DNA from: Paenibacillus glucanolyticus NBRC 15330
GTDB taxonomy: Bacteria > Bacillota > Bacilli > Paenibacillales > Paenibacillaceae
DNA: 64,000 nucleotides
Direction of reading: 5' to 3'
Assembly (NCBI RefSeq): GCF_004000885.1
Contig: NZ_BIMC01000017.1
Location: 1-64,000, forward strand
This document shows, piece by piece, positions 52,020 to 61,478 of the stretch (within the stretch, counting starts at the first letter, position 1; every line of letters begins with the position of its first letter). Position numbers and translations under genes: made by a program. Under the pieces are notes generated by a model that worked only from the letters and a program-made list of their open reading frames with translations, was not told the DNA's origin and searched no databases.

Positions 52020-52806
52020 TGTACTGATTCGGGGAGAGCATCTGACGAAGGTGTTCGGTTATGGGAAACAGAAGACAACCGCCGTGGAGGATGTCAGTTT
52101 TGCCTTTCACGAAGGTGAAATCATATCCATCGTCGGCGAGAGCGGAAGCGGCAAAACGACGCTGGCCAAAATGATCATGGGCTTGCTGAAGGAGAGCAGC
52201 GGCTCAATTGAGTATATGGGCAAGCCGAGGCAGTTGAAGCGGCATGGAGACCGCAAGCGATATTGGAAAAATATCCAGGCGATTTTTCAGGATCCGTTCT
52301 CCTCGTTTAATCTGTTCTACAAAGTTGAAAAGCTGCTGCTCGATTGCATCAAGCTGCAGGGTGTCAATCTGACAAAAGAGGAGCAGCTTCGCAAGATGAA
52401 GGAAGCCTGCTCCTTCGTGAATCTGAAGTTCGAGGAACTGCATAACAAGTATCCGTTCGAATTGTCCGGCGGACAGATGCAGCGTCTGATGATCGCCCGC
52501 ATCTTCATGCTTCATCCGAAGCTGCTGATTGCGGATGAGCCGACCTCCATGGTGGATGCATGCTCGCGCTCTACGATTCTCGATATGCTCCTGAAACTGC
52601 GGGATGAGAACAATATGACGATTATTTTCATTACCCATGACGTAGGGCTGGCTTATTATGTGAGCGATACGCTGTACATCATGGAACAGGGGAAAGTGGT
52701 GGAGCGGGGACCGGCGGAAGAGGTCATCTTAAATCCGCAGCATCCTTATACCCAGCAGCTTATTTCTGATGTGCCCAAGATCCATTCCGAATGGGATCTG
52801 GCATGA
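52006..52806 (+). CDS. Peptide ABC importer ATPase 2 (OppF/DppF-like)
   Basis: A 266-residue ATPase. Walker A is GESGSGKTTLAKM, signature LSGGQMQR, Walker B LLIADEPTSMVDA and switch THDVGLA. It is shorter than many OppF proteins (about 320), as the C-terminal cysteine-bearing extension is missing and the protein ends after the HPYTQQLISDVPK region. The start ATG 52006 has AAGGAG 9 bases away; ATG 52000 is too close. It overlaps the previous gene by 14 bp. A terminator ends the operon. Confidence 0.93.
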   Translation: MKQNDVLIRGEHLTKVFGYGKQKTTAVEDVSFAFHEGEIISIVGESGSGKTTLAKMIMGLLKESSGSIEYMGKPRQLKRHGDRKRYWKNIQAIFQDPFSSFNLFYKVEKLLLDCIKLQGVNLTKEEQLRKMKEACSFVNLKFEELHNKYPFELSGGQMQRLMIARIFMLHPKLLIADEPTSMVDACSRSTILDMLLKLRDENNMTIIFITHDVGLAYYVSDTLYIMEQGKVVERGPAEEVILNPQHPYTQQLISDVPKIHSEWDLA

Positions 52807-52832
52807 GGAGCAACAGGATGGATATCCTGCTG

Positions 52833-52870
52833 AAATGCCCTGAGCGGATAGCCGCTTGGGGCATTTATTT
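52833..52870 (+). terminator. Terminator of the peptide-importer operon
   Basis: AAATGCCC..AGCGG and CCGCT..GGGCATTT form a long stem with a 4-base loop, then ATTTATTT. Confidence 0.8.
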
Positions 52871-53099
52871 GTGCCCAGGATACCCCTTAACAGCCTGGGC
52901 GCTTCGCTTATTTTCGCGAATGCGACACCGGGTTTTTTTATATTTAATTTCTGTCTGTTGGATCTTTGGTTTCGCAAAGGATTTGCCGATAAAGGATAAG
53001 GCTGCAATTGAACCTTGGGTTCAGCGGCAGCGGCAACTCGGGGTGCACCGCTCGTCTAACGACCGGTGAGTTTACTTTATAAGGGGACAATAGAGCAGC

Positions 53100-55532
53100 A
53101 TGTGTAACTACTTCCTTGGAACTGCAACGCTAATCCTGGTCATCTTAACGACCACCTTCACGATGTTCTTATATAGATACCGTTATCCGCGCAGGTTAAG
53201 CCGTCAGTCATTGGACCTTGCCGAAGGCAGATTTCATATGCTTGACGAAATGCTGCTTACGCTGGATGTAGGTATTTGGTCATACGATATCGGCACAAGG
53301 AGTATCATGAATACTTCATTGGCCTTTCAAAAGATCACAGGCTATTCACGGAGTGATTTCTCGGATGGGCTAACCTGGGAAACGATGATCCATCCGGAGG
53401 ATATGCCGCTGTTTCAATCTTTAGTACACAAGCTTCGGCATGGCGAGGCTGTTCATACGGAATACCGGATTATTCACGCGGAAGGGGATATTCGCTGGGT
53501 CCAGGTGAAAATGATTCCAACGATGAACGAAAGCAGGCAGACAGCACGGGTCGATGGCATTGCGATTGATATTACTTCACGCTTTCGCATGGAAGAGGCG
53601 CTGTATGATATTACCGAATGCAAGAAGATGGAGATAGCACTCAAAGAAAGCATGAATCGGTATCGCAGGCTCGTGGAGATGTCGCCTATAGCCATCGCGG
53701 TGTGCAAGGAACGCAAGCTCATGTACGTAAATCCGGCGGGACTCCGAATCCTGGGGGCGGCAGGTCCTGAGGATATCCTGGGTACCGATCCCTGGGACTG
53801 GGTGCTGAATTCTTATGAGGAATGGGCACGTAAACGGCATGCGGAGCTGATCCGCAAAGGCCATGTTTTCCCGGAGGAATTGTCTTTAAGACGGGTTGAC
53901 GGGGCAAGGGTCGATGTGGTGACAACGGCACTGTATGATGCGGAATCGACCACGATCGAGATTTTCTTCGAGGATATTACGGCCCGCAAGTCAGCGGAGC
54001 GAGCCTTGATGGAGAGTGATCGTATCAACCGCCATATCCTGGATATTGCACCGGTTGCGATGTTCCTGCACTCGGATTTTGCTTATATTTATGCGAATCC
54101 TGCAGGCTTCGACTTATTAGGGATAACTGATGTCGCGCAATTGGATGGGACCTCTTTTCTGGATGTTATTCCTACTGACCAGATTGAGTTCGTTATTTCC
54201 GAGGTTGAACATGTGTACGAAAGCGGGATGACCTCACAGCTCACTGAGAATAAGCTGGTCCGGCTGGATGGGACGATTATTGATATTGAGGCAGTCACAA
54301 CTCGAATTCCTTATATAGGCCATAATACAGCACTCACCATTATTCGGGATATTACAGAAAAGAAGAAGGCCGAGCGGGAGCGGATCGCGGCAGAGCGGCT
54401 TGTCCGAGAGAGCGAGGACCGGTATTTCCGGCTGCAGATGAGCCTGGACCGATTCTCCTCCGACCTCTTCGGCATGGTTAAAATCAGCGAATTGAATGCC
54501 CGTATCGTACAGGAAATCCAGGAAGTGCTGGAGACTGATCGGGTGAGCCTCATTCAGATCAACCACCACAGCCTGCACATCAAGATACAAGGCGGCTGTA
54601 AAGTGCTGCCTCCAGGGGTTCTTACAGCAATCCATAATTGTGGTCCTGAGCATATTCCTCTCTGCACACTGTTTGAGATGTGTGACGGATATTTTGTCAA
54701 GATTGGTGAAATGAACGGAGATACCAGCATGGTCTGCATCGGGGGAGAAGTCCCGCTGTTAATGATTCAGGCCAAGAAAATATGGCTGGAGACCATTTCC
54801 CGGTATGCCAGCGTCCTGTATGATAACTTCCGCGTCATCGAGGATTTGACAAGGGAGCTGGACAAGCTGGGTTCCTCGCAGCAGATTATGCCCCTTTGGC
54901 TGCTGAGGCTCATGCTGCATTTGTCCGAGAATGAGCGCAAGCGACTGTCCCAGGATCTTCATGATGCGGCGCTCCAGGAGCAGGTTATATGGTACAGGAA
55001 ATTAAATCAGATTGTATCGGATCATGAACTGCCAGAAGGGCTGCGGCGGCAGCTGGAGGAGATCGAGGAGGGACTTCTGGACGTGATTTATCAGATTCGA
55101 ATCACGTGTAACGAGCTTCGGCCTCCGCTGCTTAAGGAAGAGGGACTTGAGCGCTCATTGGAAGCTTTATTTGAGTTCACGCAGCTTCGTACGAATTATT
55201 CCATACAGTTCGACTGTTCGAACTTCGATGATGATATTAGCGATGACCATTTAATCGGATTGTACAGAATCGTACAGGAGCTGCTTGCGAATGCCACCAA
55301 ACATTCCAATGCAACCGAGGTGAAACTCACTTTGTCCACCCAGTCGGATGAGGTCAGCCTTAGTTATGAAGATAACGGAATTGGAATCGACCGGACCCAG
55401 AAGCCTAATCAATTCAACAATATGGGGATCGGCGGCATGAAGGAACGGGTGAGGAGCATGAACGGTAAAATCCAATTCGAATCGTCGGACAGCGGGGGGT
55501 TGGCTGTTTACATCCAGATAACGGCAAAATGA
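53100..55532 (+). CDS. Sensor histidine kinase with three PAS domains, ComP/NarX-type core
   Basis: An 810-residue kinase. One N-terminal transmembrane helix (LGTATLILVILTTTFTMFL) is followed by three PAS domains (about 45-160, 190-305 and 310-420), a GAF-like segment (about 445-590), a HisKA_3 helix with H621 in SQDLHDAALQEQVIWYRKL, and an ATPase domain with NATKHS and DNGIGID. HDxxLQxQxxWYRKL is shared with ComP of Bacillus, but ComP's multi-helix membrane sensor is replaced by PAS modules. The ATG has only a distant GGGGA. A ComA-like regulator follows; no comQ/comX genes were found. Confidence 0.93.
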   Translation: MCNYFLGTATLILVILTTTFTMFLYRYRYPRRLSRQSLDLAEGRFHMLDEMLLTLDVGIWSYDIGTRSIMNTSLAFQKITGYSRSDFSDGLTWETMIHPEDMPLFQSLVHKLRHGEAVHTEYRIIHAEGDIRWVQVKMIPTMNESRQTARVDGIAIDITSRFRMEEALYDITECKKMEIALKESMNRYRRLVEMSPIAIAVCKERKLMYVNPAGLRILGAAGPEDILGTDPWDWVLNSYEEWARKRHAELIRKGHVFPEELSLRRVDGARVDVVTTALYDAESTTIEIFFEDITARKSAERALMESDRINRHILDIAPVAMFLHSDFAYIYANPAGFDLLGITDVAQLDGTSFLDVIPTDQIEFVISEVEHVYESGMTSQLTENKLVRLDGTIIDIEAVTTRIPYIGHNTALTIIRDITEKKKAERERIAAERLVRESEDRYFRLQMSLDRFSSDLFGMVKISELNARIVQEIQEVLETDRVSLIQINHHSLHIKIQGGCKVLPPGVLTAIHNCGPEHIPLCTLFEMCDGYFVKIGEMNGDTSMVCIGGEVPLLMIQAKKIWLETISRYASVLYDNFRVIEDLTRELDKLGSSQQIMPLWLLRLMLHLSENERKRLSQDLHDAALQEQVIWYRKLNQIVSDHELPEGLRRQLEEIEEGLLDVIYQIRITCNELRPPLLKEEGLERSLEALFEFTQLRTNYSIQFDCSNFDDDISDDHLIGLYRIVQELLANATKHSNATEVKLTLSTQSDEVSLSYEDNGIGIDRTQKPNQFNNMGIGGMKERVRSMNGKIQFESSDSGGLAVYIQITAK

Positions 55533-55658
55533 GGGTCCGCCAAATGAAATCGCAAGAGACCGCAGCAAACGGCGAGAAACCGAAGCACAGCGGTTAAACA
55601 TCCCGGCGGTTCATCCATGTTAAGCAAGAATACCAGATTGAAGGAGTCATGGAAAACG

Positions 55659-56324
55659 ATGATTGAAATTTTATTAGTGGATGACCATCCCTCGGTGATG
55701 GAGGGGACCAAGGTGCTGCTTGAGCAGGAGAAGGATATGTTTGTGAAGCTGGCTAATACGCCGGAGCGGGCGCTGGAGCTGGTGAGAATGGTGCATTTTG
55801 ATGTGATGCTGATTGATATGCATATGCCGGGCATGAACGGAATCGATCTAGCCAAGCAGATTCTCCAGATCGTTCCGGATGCGGTGATGCTGATCTATAC
55901 AGGCTTTGAAGTCAGCAATCATTATAACTTGATCATGGAGGCCGGTATGGCTGGTTTCGTCTCGAAGACTTCGGGGAAAGAGCAGCTGGTCACGGCCGTT
56001 CGGTGTGCACTGCGTGGAGAGGTGGTGCTGCCGCTGACACTCGTGAAGCAGCTTCGGCGGGTTACTGCCAATGGTTCTGAACGGACATCGGGGGGGACAG
56101 AAGCTCAGTCTATAACGGATAAAGAATATAGCATTCTGAAGGAGATTGCCAGGGGGAAGAGCAACAAAGAGATTGCGGGAACGGTGATCATGAGCCAGCG
56201 CTCGCTGGAGTATTGTTTAACCAATCTGTTTCAGAAGTTGAATGTGAAGTCGCGCATTGAGGCTGCTCTCAAGGCCAAGCAAATGGGAATTCTGTCAGAT
56301 TCCGATTTTGTCCAAATGGGATAG
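55659..56324 (+). CDS. NarL/ComA-like response regulator
   Basis: A 221-residue two-component regulator. The receiver starts EILLVDDHPSVMEGTKVLL, with phospho-acceptor D53 in LIDMHMPGMNG and conserved Lys in SKTSGKEQL. The LuxR-type HTH is SITDKEYSILKEIARGKSNKEIAGTVIMSQRSLEYCLTNLFQKLNVKSRIEAALKAK. Both halves read closest to ComA of Bacillus subtilis (DDHPAVMEGTK, RSIEYSLTSIFNKLNV). It follows the kinase gene at 126 bp and is its probable partner. The ATG at 55659 has AAGGAG 12 bases upstream, somewhat far. Confidence 0.93.
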   Translation: MIEILLVDDHPSVMEGTKVLLEQEKDMFVKLANTPERALELVRMVHFDVMLIDMHMPGMNGIDLAKQILQIVPDAVMLIYTGFEVSNHYNLIMEAGMAGFVSKTSGKEQLVTAVRCALRGEVVLPLTLVKQLRRVTANGSERTSGGTEAQSITDKEYSILKEIARGKSNKEIAGTVIMSQRSLEYCLTNLFQKLNVKSRIEAALKAKQMGILSDSDFVQMG

Positions 56325-56531
56325 TGATTTTCTTAGGCAAGCCATATTTCGCAAGCGTCCTCCGAATGAAGAGACGTCAATTCTTTGTTTTTCGACAAGA
56401 ACCGCAAGTTGGCCCGCAAAATTCTTGCGCGATCACGCAATAGAATTTCGGTTACGAACGGTATGCAAGTGTATATGCTTATTGTACTGGATGAACGTAG
56501 TCTATAAGTAGGAGAGGTGAAAGCTTGCGGC

Positions 56532-56654
56532 ATGACAAAGGACCTATTTGATTATGATGTTGACGACCTCTTGTCACCGGAAGAGATTGAGGAGATTCTA
56601 GTGCAGCTTGAAGAAGAGTGGAATGAATTTAACAGCAGGAAGAAGCGAGGGTGA
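56532..56654 (+). CDS. 40-residue acidic microprotein upstream of the chemoreceptor gene
   Basis: The ATG at 56532 follows GGAGAGGTGA (56511-56520) and encodes 40 residues: MTKDLFDYDVDDLLSPEEIE, then EILVQLEEEWNEFNSRKKRG. It is strongly acidic with a basic end, likely one amphipathic helix. The stop lies 6 bp before the ATG of the methyl-accepting chemotaxis gene, so the two are co-transcribed and perhaps translationally coupled. No family is recognised. A partner or regulator of the receptor is possible, but only by position. Confidence 0.6.
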   Translation: MTKDLFDYDVDDLLSPEEIEEILVQLEEEWNEFNSRKKRG

Positions 56655-56660
56655 CTCAAC

Positions 56661-58658
56661 ATGAAATCATGGAAATTTCTTAAATCTCTGTTTGCGATGA
56701 AACTCCGGACTCGCATGTTAGTTGTTATTTTGGGGTCAATCACCATTTTTTTGGCAAGCATGATGACCTACATCAGTATCACAACGAAGGAAGAGGCTCT
56801 GGATTCAGCGAGGACGCTGGCAATGACAACAAGTGAGAAGATCGGCACCCTCGTTCAAGCGGAACTGGATGACGTTATGAATTCGGCACGTACCTTGGCC
56901 GTAAGCTTAGTTGGCATGAAAGAGACGGATATCACGAATCGGGCAGCCGTTAACGAAATATTAAGAAGAAACCTGGAAGCCAATCCATCCTGGAAAGGGC
57001 TCTGGACTTTATGGGAGCCGGATGCCTTTGATGGACAGGACGCTGATTATATAAACAAGCTCGGCAGTGATTACTCCGGACGGTTGATGTCATACTGGGC
57101 AAGAACGGATTCGGGGCTCGAGCACACACCTATCGAAGATTACGAGCAGGAAGGGGAGGGGGACTTCTATCTTCTTGCCAAAAATAGCGGAAAAGAAATC
57201 ATCATGGATCCGTATGTCTTTAAGGTAGGCAACGAAGACGTCATGATGACATCGCTTGTTGTTCCCATTATCGATAACGGAAAGACGGTTGGTGTGGTCG
57301 GAGTCGATATCTCCTTGGCACATCTGCAGAGTGTTATGGAGCAGTTCAAACTGTTTGATACGGGGTATGCACATATTTATTCAAACACCGGCGTTATCGT
57401 GACGTCACCTGAAGACGGTCTGATGGGACAAACGATGGGGAAAGCCTATCCTGGCGAGACGGTGCCGCTCATACTGGATGCGATCCGGGAAGGCAAGGTA
57501 TACGTGGAGGAGGATCCTGATCTGTACAAGCTGTACACGCCAATTAAGACCGGATTGACAGAAACGCCATGGTCAGCCGCCATTATTATTCCGATGAAGG
57601 AGATTACGGCGAACTCAGAGGCCATGACCCGGTCTGTTATAGTGGCAGGCGTGGTCACCTTGTTGGCTATGGGGGCTGTAGTGATTCTGTTAACGAGTTC
57701 CATCGTGAAGCCTTTAGGTTCATCCGTTGCGATTGGCGAGTTCATGTCCAAGGGAGATTTTACGCAGAAGGTTCCTGCAGCGTATCTTCGCAGATCGGAT
57801 GAGATTGGTACATTGTCCCGAGTGTTCGCCCAGCTGCTGGAGAGTATGAAGGAAATGATCGGCAAAGTGAATATGAATGCGGCGTCCGTAGCTGCTGCTT
57901 CCCAGCAGCTGTCTGCCGGAGCGGAGGAGCTGGCGGTCGGGAGCAGCAATCAGGCGGAATCCGTGCAAACGGTCAGCGAATTGTTCCAGGAATGGTCGAA
58001 TGCAATCAACTCGGTTGCAAGCGATGCTTCGGCTGCATCAGAGCTTGTCAACCAGACTTCCGGAATTGCGTCGGAAGGCAGCGGGATCGTTCAGCAATCC
58101 GTTGAAGGCATGAATCGGGTGCGGGAGCATGTCACCAGGCTTGAAGCAGACTCCCAGCGCATTGGCGAGATTATCGAAGTGATCGACGATATAGCCAAGC
58201 AGACCAACCTGCTGGCCCTCAACGCCACGATTGAGGCTGCACGTGCCGGGGATCAAGGGAGAGGTTTCGCTGTGGTGGCGGATGAAGTACGCAAATTAGC
58301 GGAACGAAGCGGAGGAGCCACGAAGCAGATCGCCGACATTATCAAGGGCATGCAGAAGAATACGGCCGATAGCGTGGAGGCGGTTCAGCATGGCGTCGTC
58401 TACACGGAAAAAGCCGGGGAGGCCTTTGCCCACATTACAAGTATGGTGAATGAGTCGGCCGGCAAAGTGATGGACATTGCAGCTGCCAGCGAAGAGCAGG
58501 CCGCACAGGCCGCCGAAGTGGCAACTGCCATCGAAACGATATCCTCGTCCACAGAGGAAACGGCGGCTACGAGTGAGGAATCGGCTGCAACCGCGCAGTC
58601 GCTTGCCGAGCTCGCGGAAGAGCTGAATCATACGGTATCGGCCTTCAAAATCTCGTAG
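56661..58658 (+). CDS. Methyl-accepting chemotaxis protein (dCache receptor)
   Basis: A 665-residue transmembrane receptor. TM1 (MLVVILGSITIFLASMMTYI) and TM2 (VIVAGVVTLLAMGAVVILL) flank an extracytoplasmic dCache_1-type domain (about 45-310: LWTLWEPDAFDGQD, YWARTD, MTSLVVPI, GVVGVDISL). HAMP and the long signalling coiled coil follow, with the invariant hairpin EVIDDIAKQTNLLALNATIEAARAGDQGRGFAVVADEVRKLAERS that contacts CheA/CheW. It ends without a CheR-tethering pentapeptide. dCache domains of this type often bind amino acids. GAGGGTG precedes the ATG, and a terminator follows. Confidence 0.95.
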   Translation: MKSWKFLKSLFAMKLRTRMLVVILGSITIFLASMMTYISITTKEEALDSARTLAMTTSEKIGTLVQAELDDVMNSARTLAVSLVGMKETDITNRAAVNEILRRNLEANPSWKGLWTLWEPDAFDGQDADYINKLGSDYSGRLMSYWARTDSGLEHTPIEDYEQEGEGDFYLLAKNSGKEIIMDPYVFKVGNEDVMMTSLVVPIIDNGKTVGVVGVDISLAHLQSVMEQFKLFDTGYAHIYSNTGVIVTSPEDGLMGQTMGKAYPGETVPLILDAIREGKVYVEEDPDLYKLYTPIKTGLTETPWSAAIIIPMKEITANSEAMTRSVIVAGVVTLLAMGAVVILLTSSIVKPLGSSVAIGEFMSKGDFTQKVPAAYLRRSDEIGTLSRVFAQLLESMKEMIGKVNMNAASVAAASQQLSAGAEELAVGSSNQAESVQTVSELFQEWSNAINSVASDASAASELVNQTSGIASEGSGIVQQSVEGMNRVREHVTRLEADSQRIGEIIEVIDDIAKQTNLLALNATIEAARAGDQGRGFAVVADEVRKLAERSGGATKQIADIIKGMQKNTADSVEAVQHGVVYTEKAGEAFAHITSMVNESAGKVMDIAAASEEQAAQAAEVATAIETISSSTEETAATSEESAATAQSLAELAEELNHTVSAFKIS

Positions 58659-58680
58659 CACGGATAGCATAATGATGATA

Positions 58681-58709
58681 AGCTTGGCCCAAGGGCCAGG
58701 CTTTTTTTA
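58681..58709 (+). terminator. Terminator of the chemoreceptor gene
   Basis: GCTTGGCCC and GGGCCAGGC (one mismatch) form a stem with a 2-base turn, then seven T. Confidence 0.88.
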
Positions 58710-58813
58710 TATATAAATCGAATCCATTATAGTACAGAAGAGGAGCCATCCCATTCCGTGGGCCGGTGCTCTTGAATATATCCTTACACAGTGTGAGGGG
58801 AGGAAGGTCAATC

Positions 58814-59716
58814 GTGAATGGAAGCCTGTTTCAGCAGATGCTTGAGAAGGGCGATTACGTCCCGCGATTCTACGCCTATTATTATAAGCAGTGGAAGGAC
58901 TATCAAATGCCGTATCATCAGCATGATTCAACCGAGATTATGTACATGATCTCAGGGGAATGCCGAATTGATGTCAAGGCTAACCATATGGAAAAGAGTG
59001 TCACGCTGAAAAAAGGGGAGTTTATCCTACTGGATGCTGAGGTTCCGCACCGGTTAATCGTCGAGAAGACGACCTCCTGCCGTATGCTGAACGTGGAATT
59101 CGGGTTTATGGAGAGCGCTGGCAAAGCGCCTTCCTTAAGGCAGATTATGCGCGAGGAGGAAGAGGTGATGTTTCTCTTGAACCGGCCGTTCACTTCCCTG
59201 GTGCTAGTCGATCAGGAGGAGGTGTACCCGGTTCTGAGAAGTCTGGTGCTCGAGCTCGATCGAAGAGGAACAGATGGTAGAACGATGACGCATGCGCTGT
59301 TCATCCAGCTGCTCGTATGCATCGCTCGCCTGTATGAAGAAAGGGAGCGCAGCGATGTGCAGCAGAGCGAACTGTACATCAAACGATGTATCGATTTTTT
59401 ACATCAGAATTATGATCGGCCGATTCAGGTGAAGGACGTTGCAGCGGAAGTGAATTTGCATCCGGGGTATTTGCATCGGGTATTCCGCAGAGGGACAGGC
59501 AGGACAATTACCGAGTATTTGACAAGAATTCGAATGGAGAAGGCCAAGATGCTGCTGGAGCGGACCGATATCCCCATCCATGAAATATCGGATTATGTGG
59601 GTGTTGGCAGCAGGCAGTACTTCCATCTATTATTCAAGAAGTTTACAGGCAGTACGCCGGTGGAATATCGTCTCCAGCAAGACCGGAATGCATGGAAATA
59701 CGGCGAACCGAAGTGA
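58814..59716 (+). CDS. AraC-family regulator upstream of the second GH4 gene
   Basis: A 300-residue regulator. The cupin-like sensor (about 20-110: YHQHDSTEIMYMISGECRIDV, KKGEFILLDAEVPHRL) is followed by the AraC double HTH (PIQVKDVAAEVNLHPGYLHRVFRRGTGRTITEYLTRIRMEKAKMLL and IPIHEISDYVGVGSRQYFHLLFKKFTG). The start is GTG 58814 with GGAGGAAGG upstream; an earlier ATG at 58766 lacks a site. It is read in the same direction as the GH4 gene 125 bp downstream, which carries its own cre-like site; likely its local activator. Confidence 0.92.
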   Translation: MNGSLFQQMLEKGDYVPRFYAYYYKQWKDYQMPYHQHDSTEIMYMISGECRIDVKANHMEKSVTLKKGEFILLDAEVPHRLIVEKTTSCRMLNVEFGFMESAGKAPSLRQIMREEEEVMFLLNRPFTSLVLVDQEEVYPVLRSLVLELDRRGTDGRTMTHALFIQLLVCIARLYEERERSDVQQSELYIKRCIDFLHQNYDRPIQVKDVAAEVNLHPGYLHRVFRRGTGRTITEYLTRIRMEKAKMLLERTDIPIHEISDYVGVGSRQYFHLLFKKFTGSTPVEYRLQQDRNAWKYGEPK

Positions 59717-59773
59717 GGGGATTATGAAGAAGTGAGGATTGTTGACGGTGTTGAGCTCAAGAGGTCATGATAT

Positions 59774-59787
59774 TGATAACGCTTTCC
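59774..59787. promoter_or_regulatory. cre-like site upstream of the second GH4 gene
   Basis: TGATAACGCTTTCC matches the CcpA consensus with one or two deviations and lies 55 bp before the GH4 start. A TACAAT at 59801 is a possible -10 box. Confidence 0.55.
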
Positions 59788-59841
59788 TTCGACCGATTGC
59801 TACAATGATTACAAACTCATTTGTAGCTGGGAGAGGATACA

Positions 59842-61341
59842 ATGTCATTTAAGGTTGCATTTATCGGAGCGGGGAGCATCGGCTTTACGCGGGGAATTCT
59901 GCGTGACCTGATGACTGTGCCGGAATTTCGGAATATCGAAGTGGCTTTCACCGACATCAGTCGGCATAATCTCGATATGGTTACTGAATTGTGCCAGAGA
60001 GACATAGACGAGAACGGGTTGTCCATCAGGATTCAGTCCTCCACAGATCGAAGACAAGCCCTGCAGGATGCCAAATATGTCATTTGTACGATTCGCGTTG
60101 GCGGCTTGGAAGCATTCCGTACGGACATCGAGATTCCACTGAAATATGGCATCGATCAGTGTGTAGGTGACACGTTGTGTGCAGGCGGCATTATGTACGG
60201 GCAGCGGGGAATTCCAGAGATGCTGGGCATATGCAAGGATATTCGGGAGATGTGTGCACCCGATGCGCTGCTGCTGAATTATTCGAATCCGATGGCGATG
60301 CTGACGTGGGCCTGCCATCAGTATGGCGGCGTGCGGACGATTGGTTTATGTCATGGTGTTCAGCATGGGCACCACCAAATCGCAGAGGTGTATGGCTTGA
60401 AGAAACAAGACGTTGATATTGTCTGCGCGGGTATTAATCATCAAACCTGGTATATCCAAGCCTCTCATCAAGGCAAGGATTTGACGAGCGGGCTGCTGGA
60501 GGCGTTCGAACGGCATCCGGAGTACAGCCAAACAGAGAAGGTACGCATCGATATGCTGCGGCGCTTCGGCTACTACAGTACGGAATCCAATGGCCATCTC
60601 AGCGAATATGTCCCATGGTACCGAAAGCGGCCGGAGGAAATTACGGAGTGGATTGATCTTGGCAGCTGGATTAATGGAGAGACGGGTGGATATTTGCGCA
60701 TTTGCACCGAGGGTCGCAGCTGGTTCGAGACCGATTTTCCGAACTGGATGAAGGATCCGGCCATGGTATTTAGGCCCGAACATCGGGGAGAGGAGCATGG
60801 CTCTTACATCATTGAAGGCTTGGAAACCGGCCGGGTATACCGTGGACACTTTAATGTCGTGAACGAAGGCATTATCTCCAATCTGCCGGATGATGCGATT
60901 ATCGAAGCGCCGGGTTACGTAGACCGCAACGGAGTTTCCATGCCGCTGATAGGCGAGCTGCCACTTGGACCGGCGGCTGTGTGCAGCGTGAGTATATCGG
61001 TTCAGCGATTGGCGGTTGAAGCCGCGGTTCACGGTGACGACCTGCTGCTTCGTCAGGCGTTTATGATGGATCCGTTGATTGGAGCGGTAAACAATCCGAA
61101 GGAAATTTGGCAGCTGGTTGATGAAATGCTGGTTGCTGGTGAAACGTGGCTTCCACAGTATGCGGATTCGATTGCCGCAGCGAAGAAGCGACTTGCAGCC
61201 GGGAACCTGATTCCGACTCTTCAGTATGAAGGTGCCGCCAGACTTAAGGTCAAGACCGTGGAGGAGATGCAGCTCGACCGGGATACGGCCAACAAAAATG
61301 CAGGCGAATCCGATAAAGGGAAAGATCGGGAGAAAGTGTGA
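59842..61341 (+). CDS. GH4 glycosidase, probable alpha-glucuronidase type
   Basis: A 499-residue NAD+-dependent GH4 hydrolase. The Rossmann start is KVAFIGAGSIGFTRGILRDL, the metal/substrate motif C170-H171-G172-V-Q-H175, then CAGINHQTWYIQ. In GH4 the residue after CH tracks specificity: CHSV in alpha-galactosidases, CHE in alpha-glucosidases, and CHGxxH is reported for alpha-glucuronidases such as Agu4B. The CHGVQH here therefore points to glucuronides, although automatic tools may call it MelA. The charged C-terminal extension (ANKNAGESDKGKDREKV) is unusual. GGGAGAGG precedes the ATG. Confidence 0.85.
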   Translation: MSFKVAFIGAGSIGFTRGILRDLMTVPEFRNIEVAFTDISRHNLDMVTELCQRDIDENGLSIRIQSSTDRRQALQDAKYVICTIRVGGLEAFRTDIEIPLKYGIDQCVGDTLCAGGIMYGQRGIPEMLGICKDIREMCAPDALLLNYSNPMAMLTWACHQYGGVRTIGLCHGVQHGHHQIAEVYGLKKQDVDIVCAGINHQTWYIQASHQGKDLTSGLLEAFERHPEYSQTEKVRIDMLRRFGYYSTESNGHLSEYVPWYRKRPEEITEWIDLGSWINGETGGYLRICTEGRSWFETDFPNWMKDPAMVFRPEHRGEEHGSYIIEGLETGRVYRGHFNVVNEGIISNLPDDAIIEAPGYVDRNGVSMPLIGELPLGPAAVCSVSISVQRLAVEAAVHGDDLLLRQAFMMDPLIGAVNNPKEIWQLVDEMLVAGETWLPQYADSIAAAKKRLAAGNLIPTLQYEGAARLKVKTVEEMQLDRDTANKNAGESDKGKDREKV

Positions 61342-61478
61342 CCGCAACTGCCGCATCCAGCTTAATGTGGTAAATGAACAGCAGACCGCATCGGTGAACA
61401 TGTTACTTTAACGAAAGCCATGAAATGAATGCATGTAGTATGTGAGCATCTTGAAATCGACGTGAAGTCAAGCTGAAT

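Noticed and set aside
52791..53069. Plus-strand frame behind the peptide importer, considered as a possible comX-like gene
   Set aside because: It reads through the operon terminator and lacks the C-terminal Trp-containing pheromone signature; it is probably non-coding.
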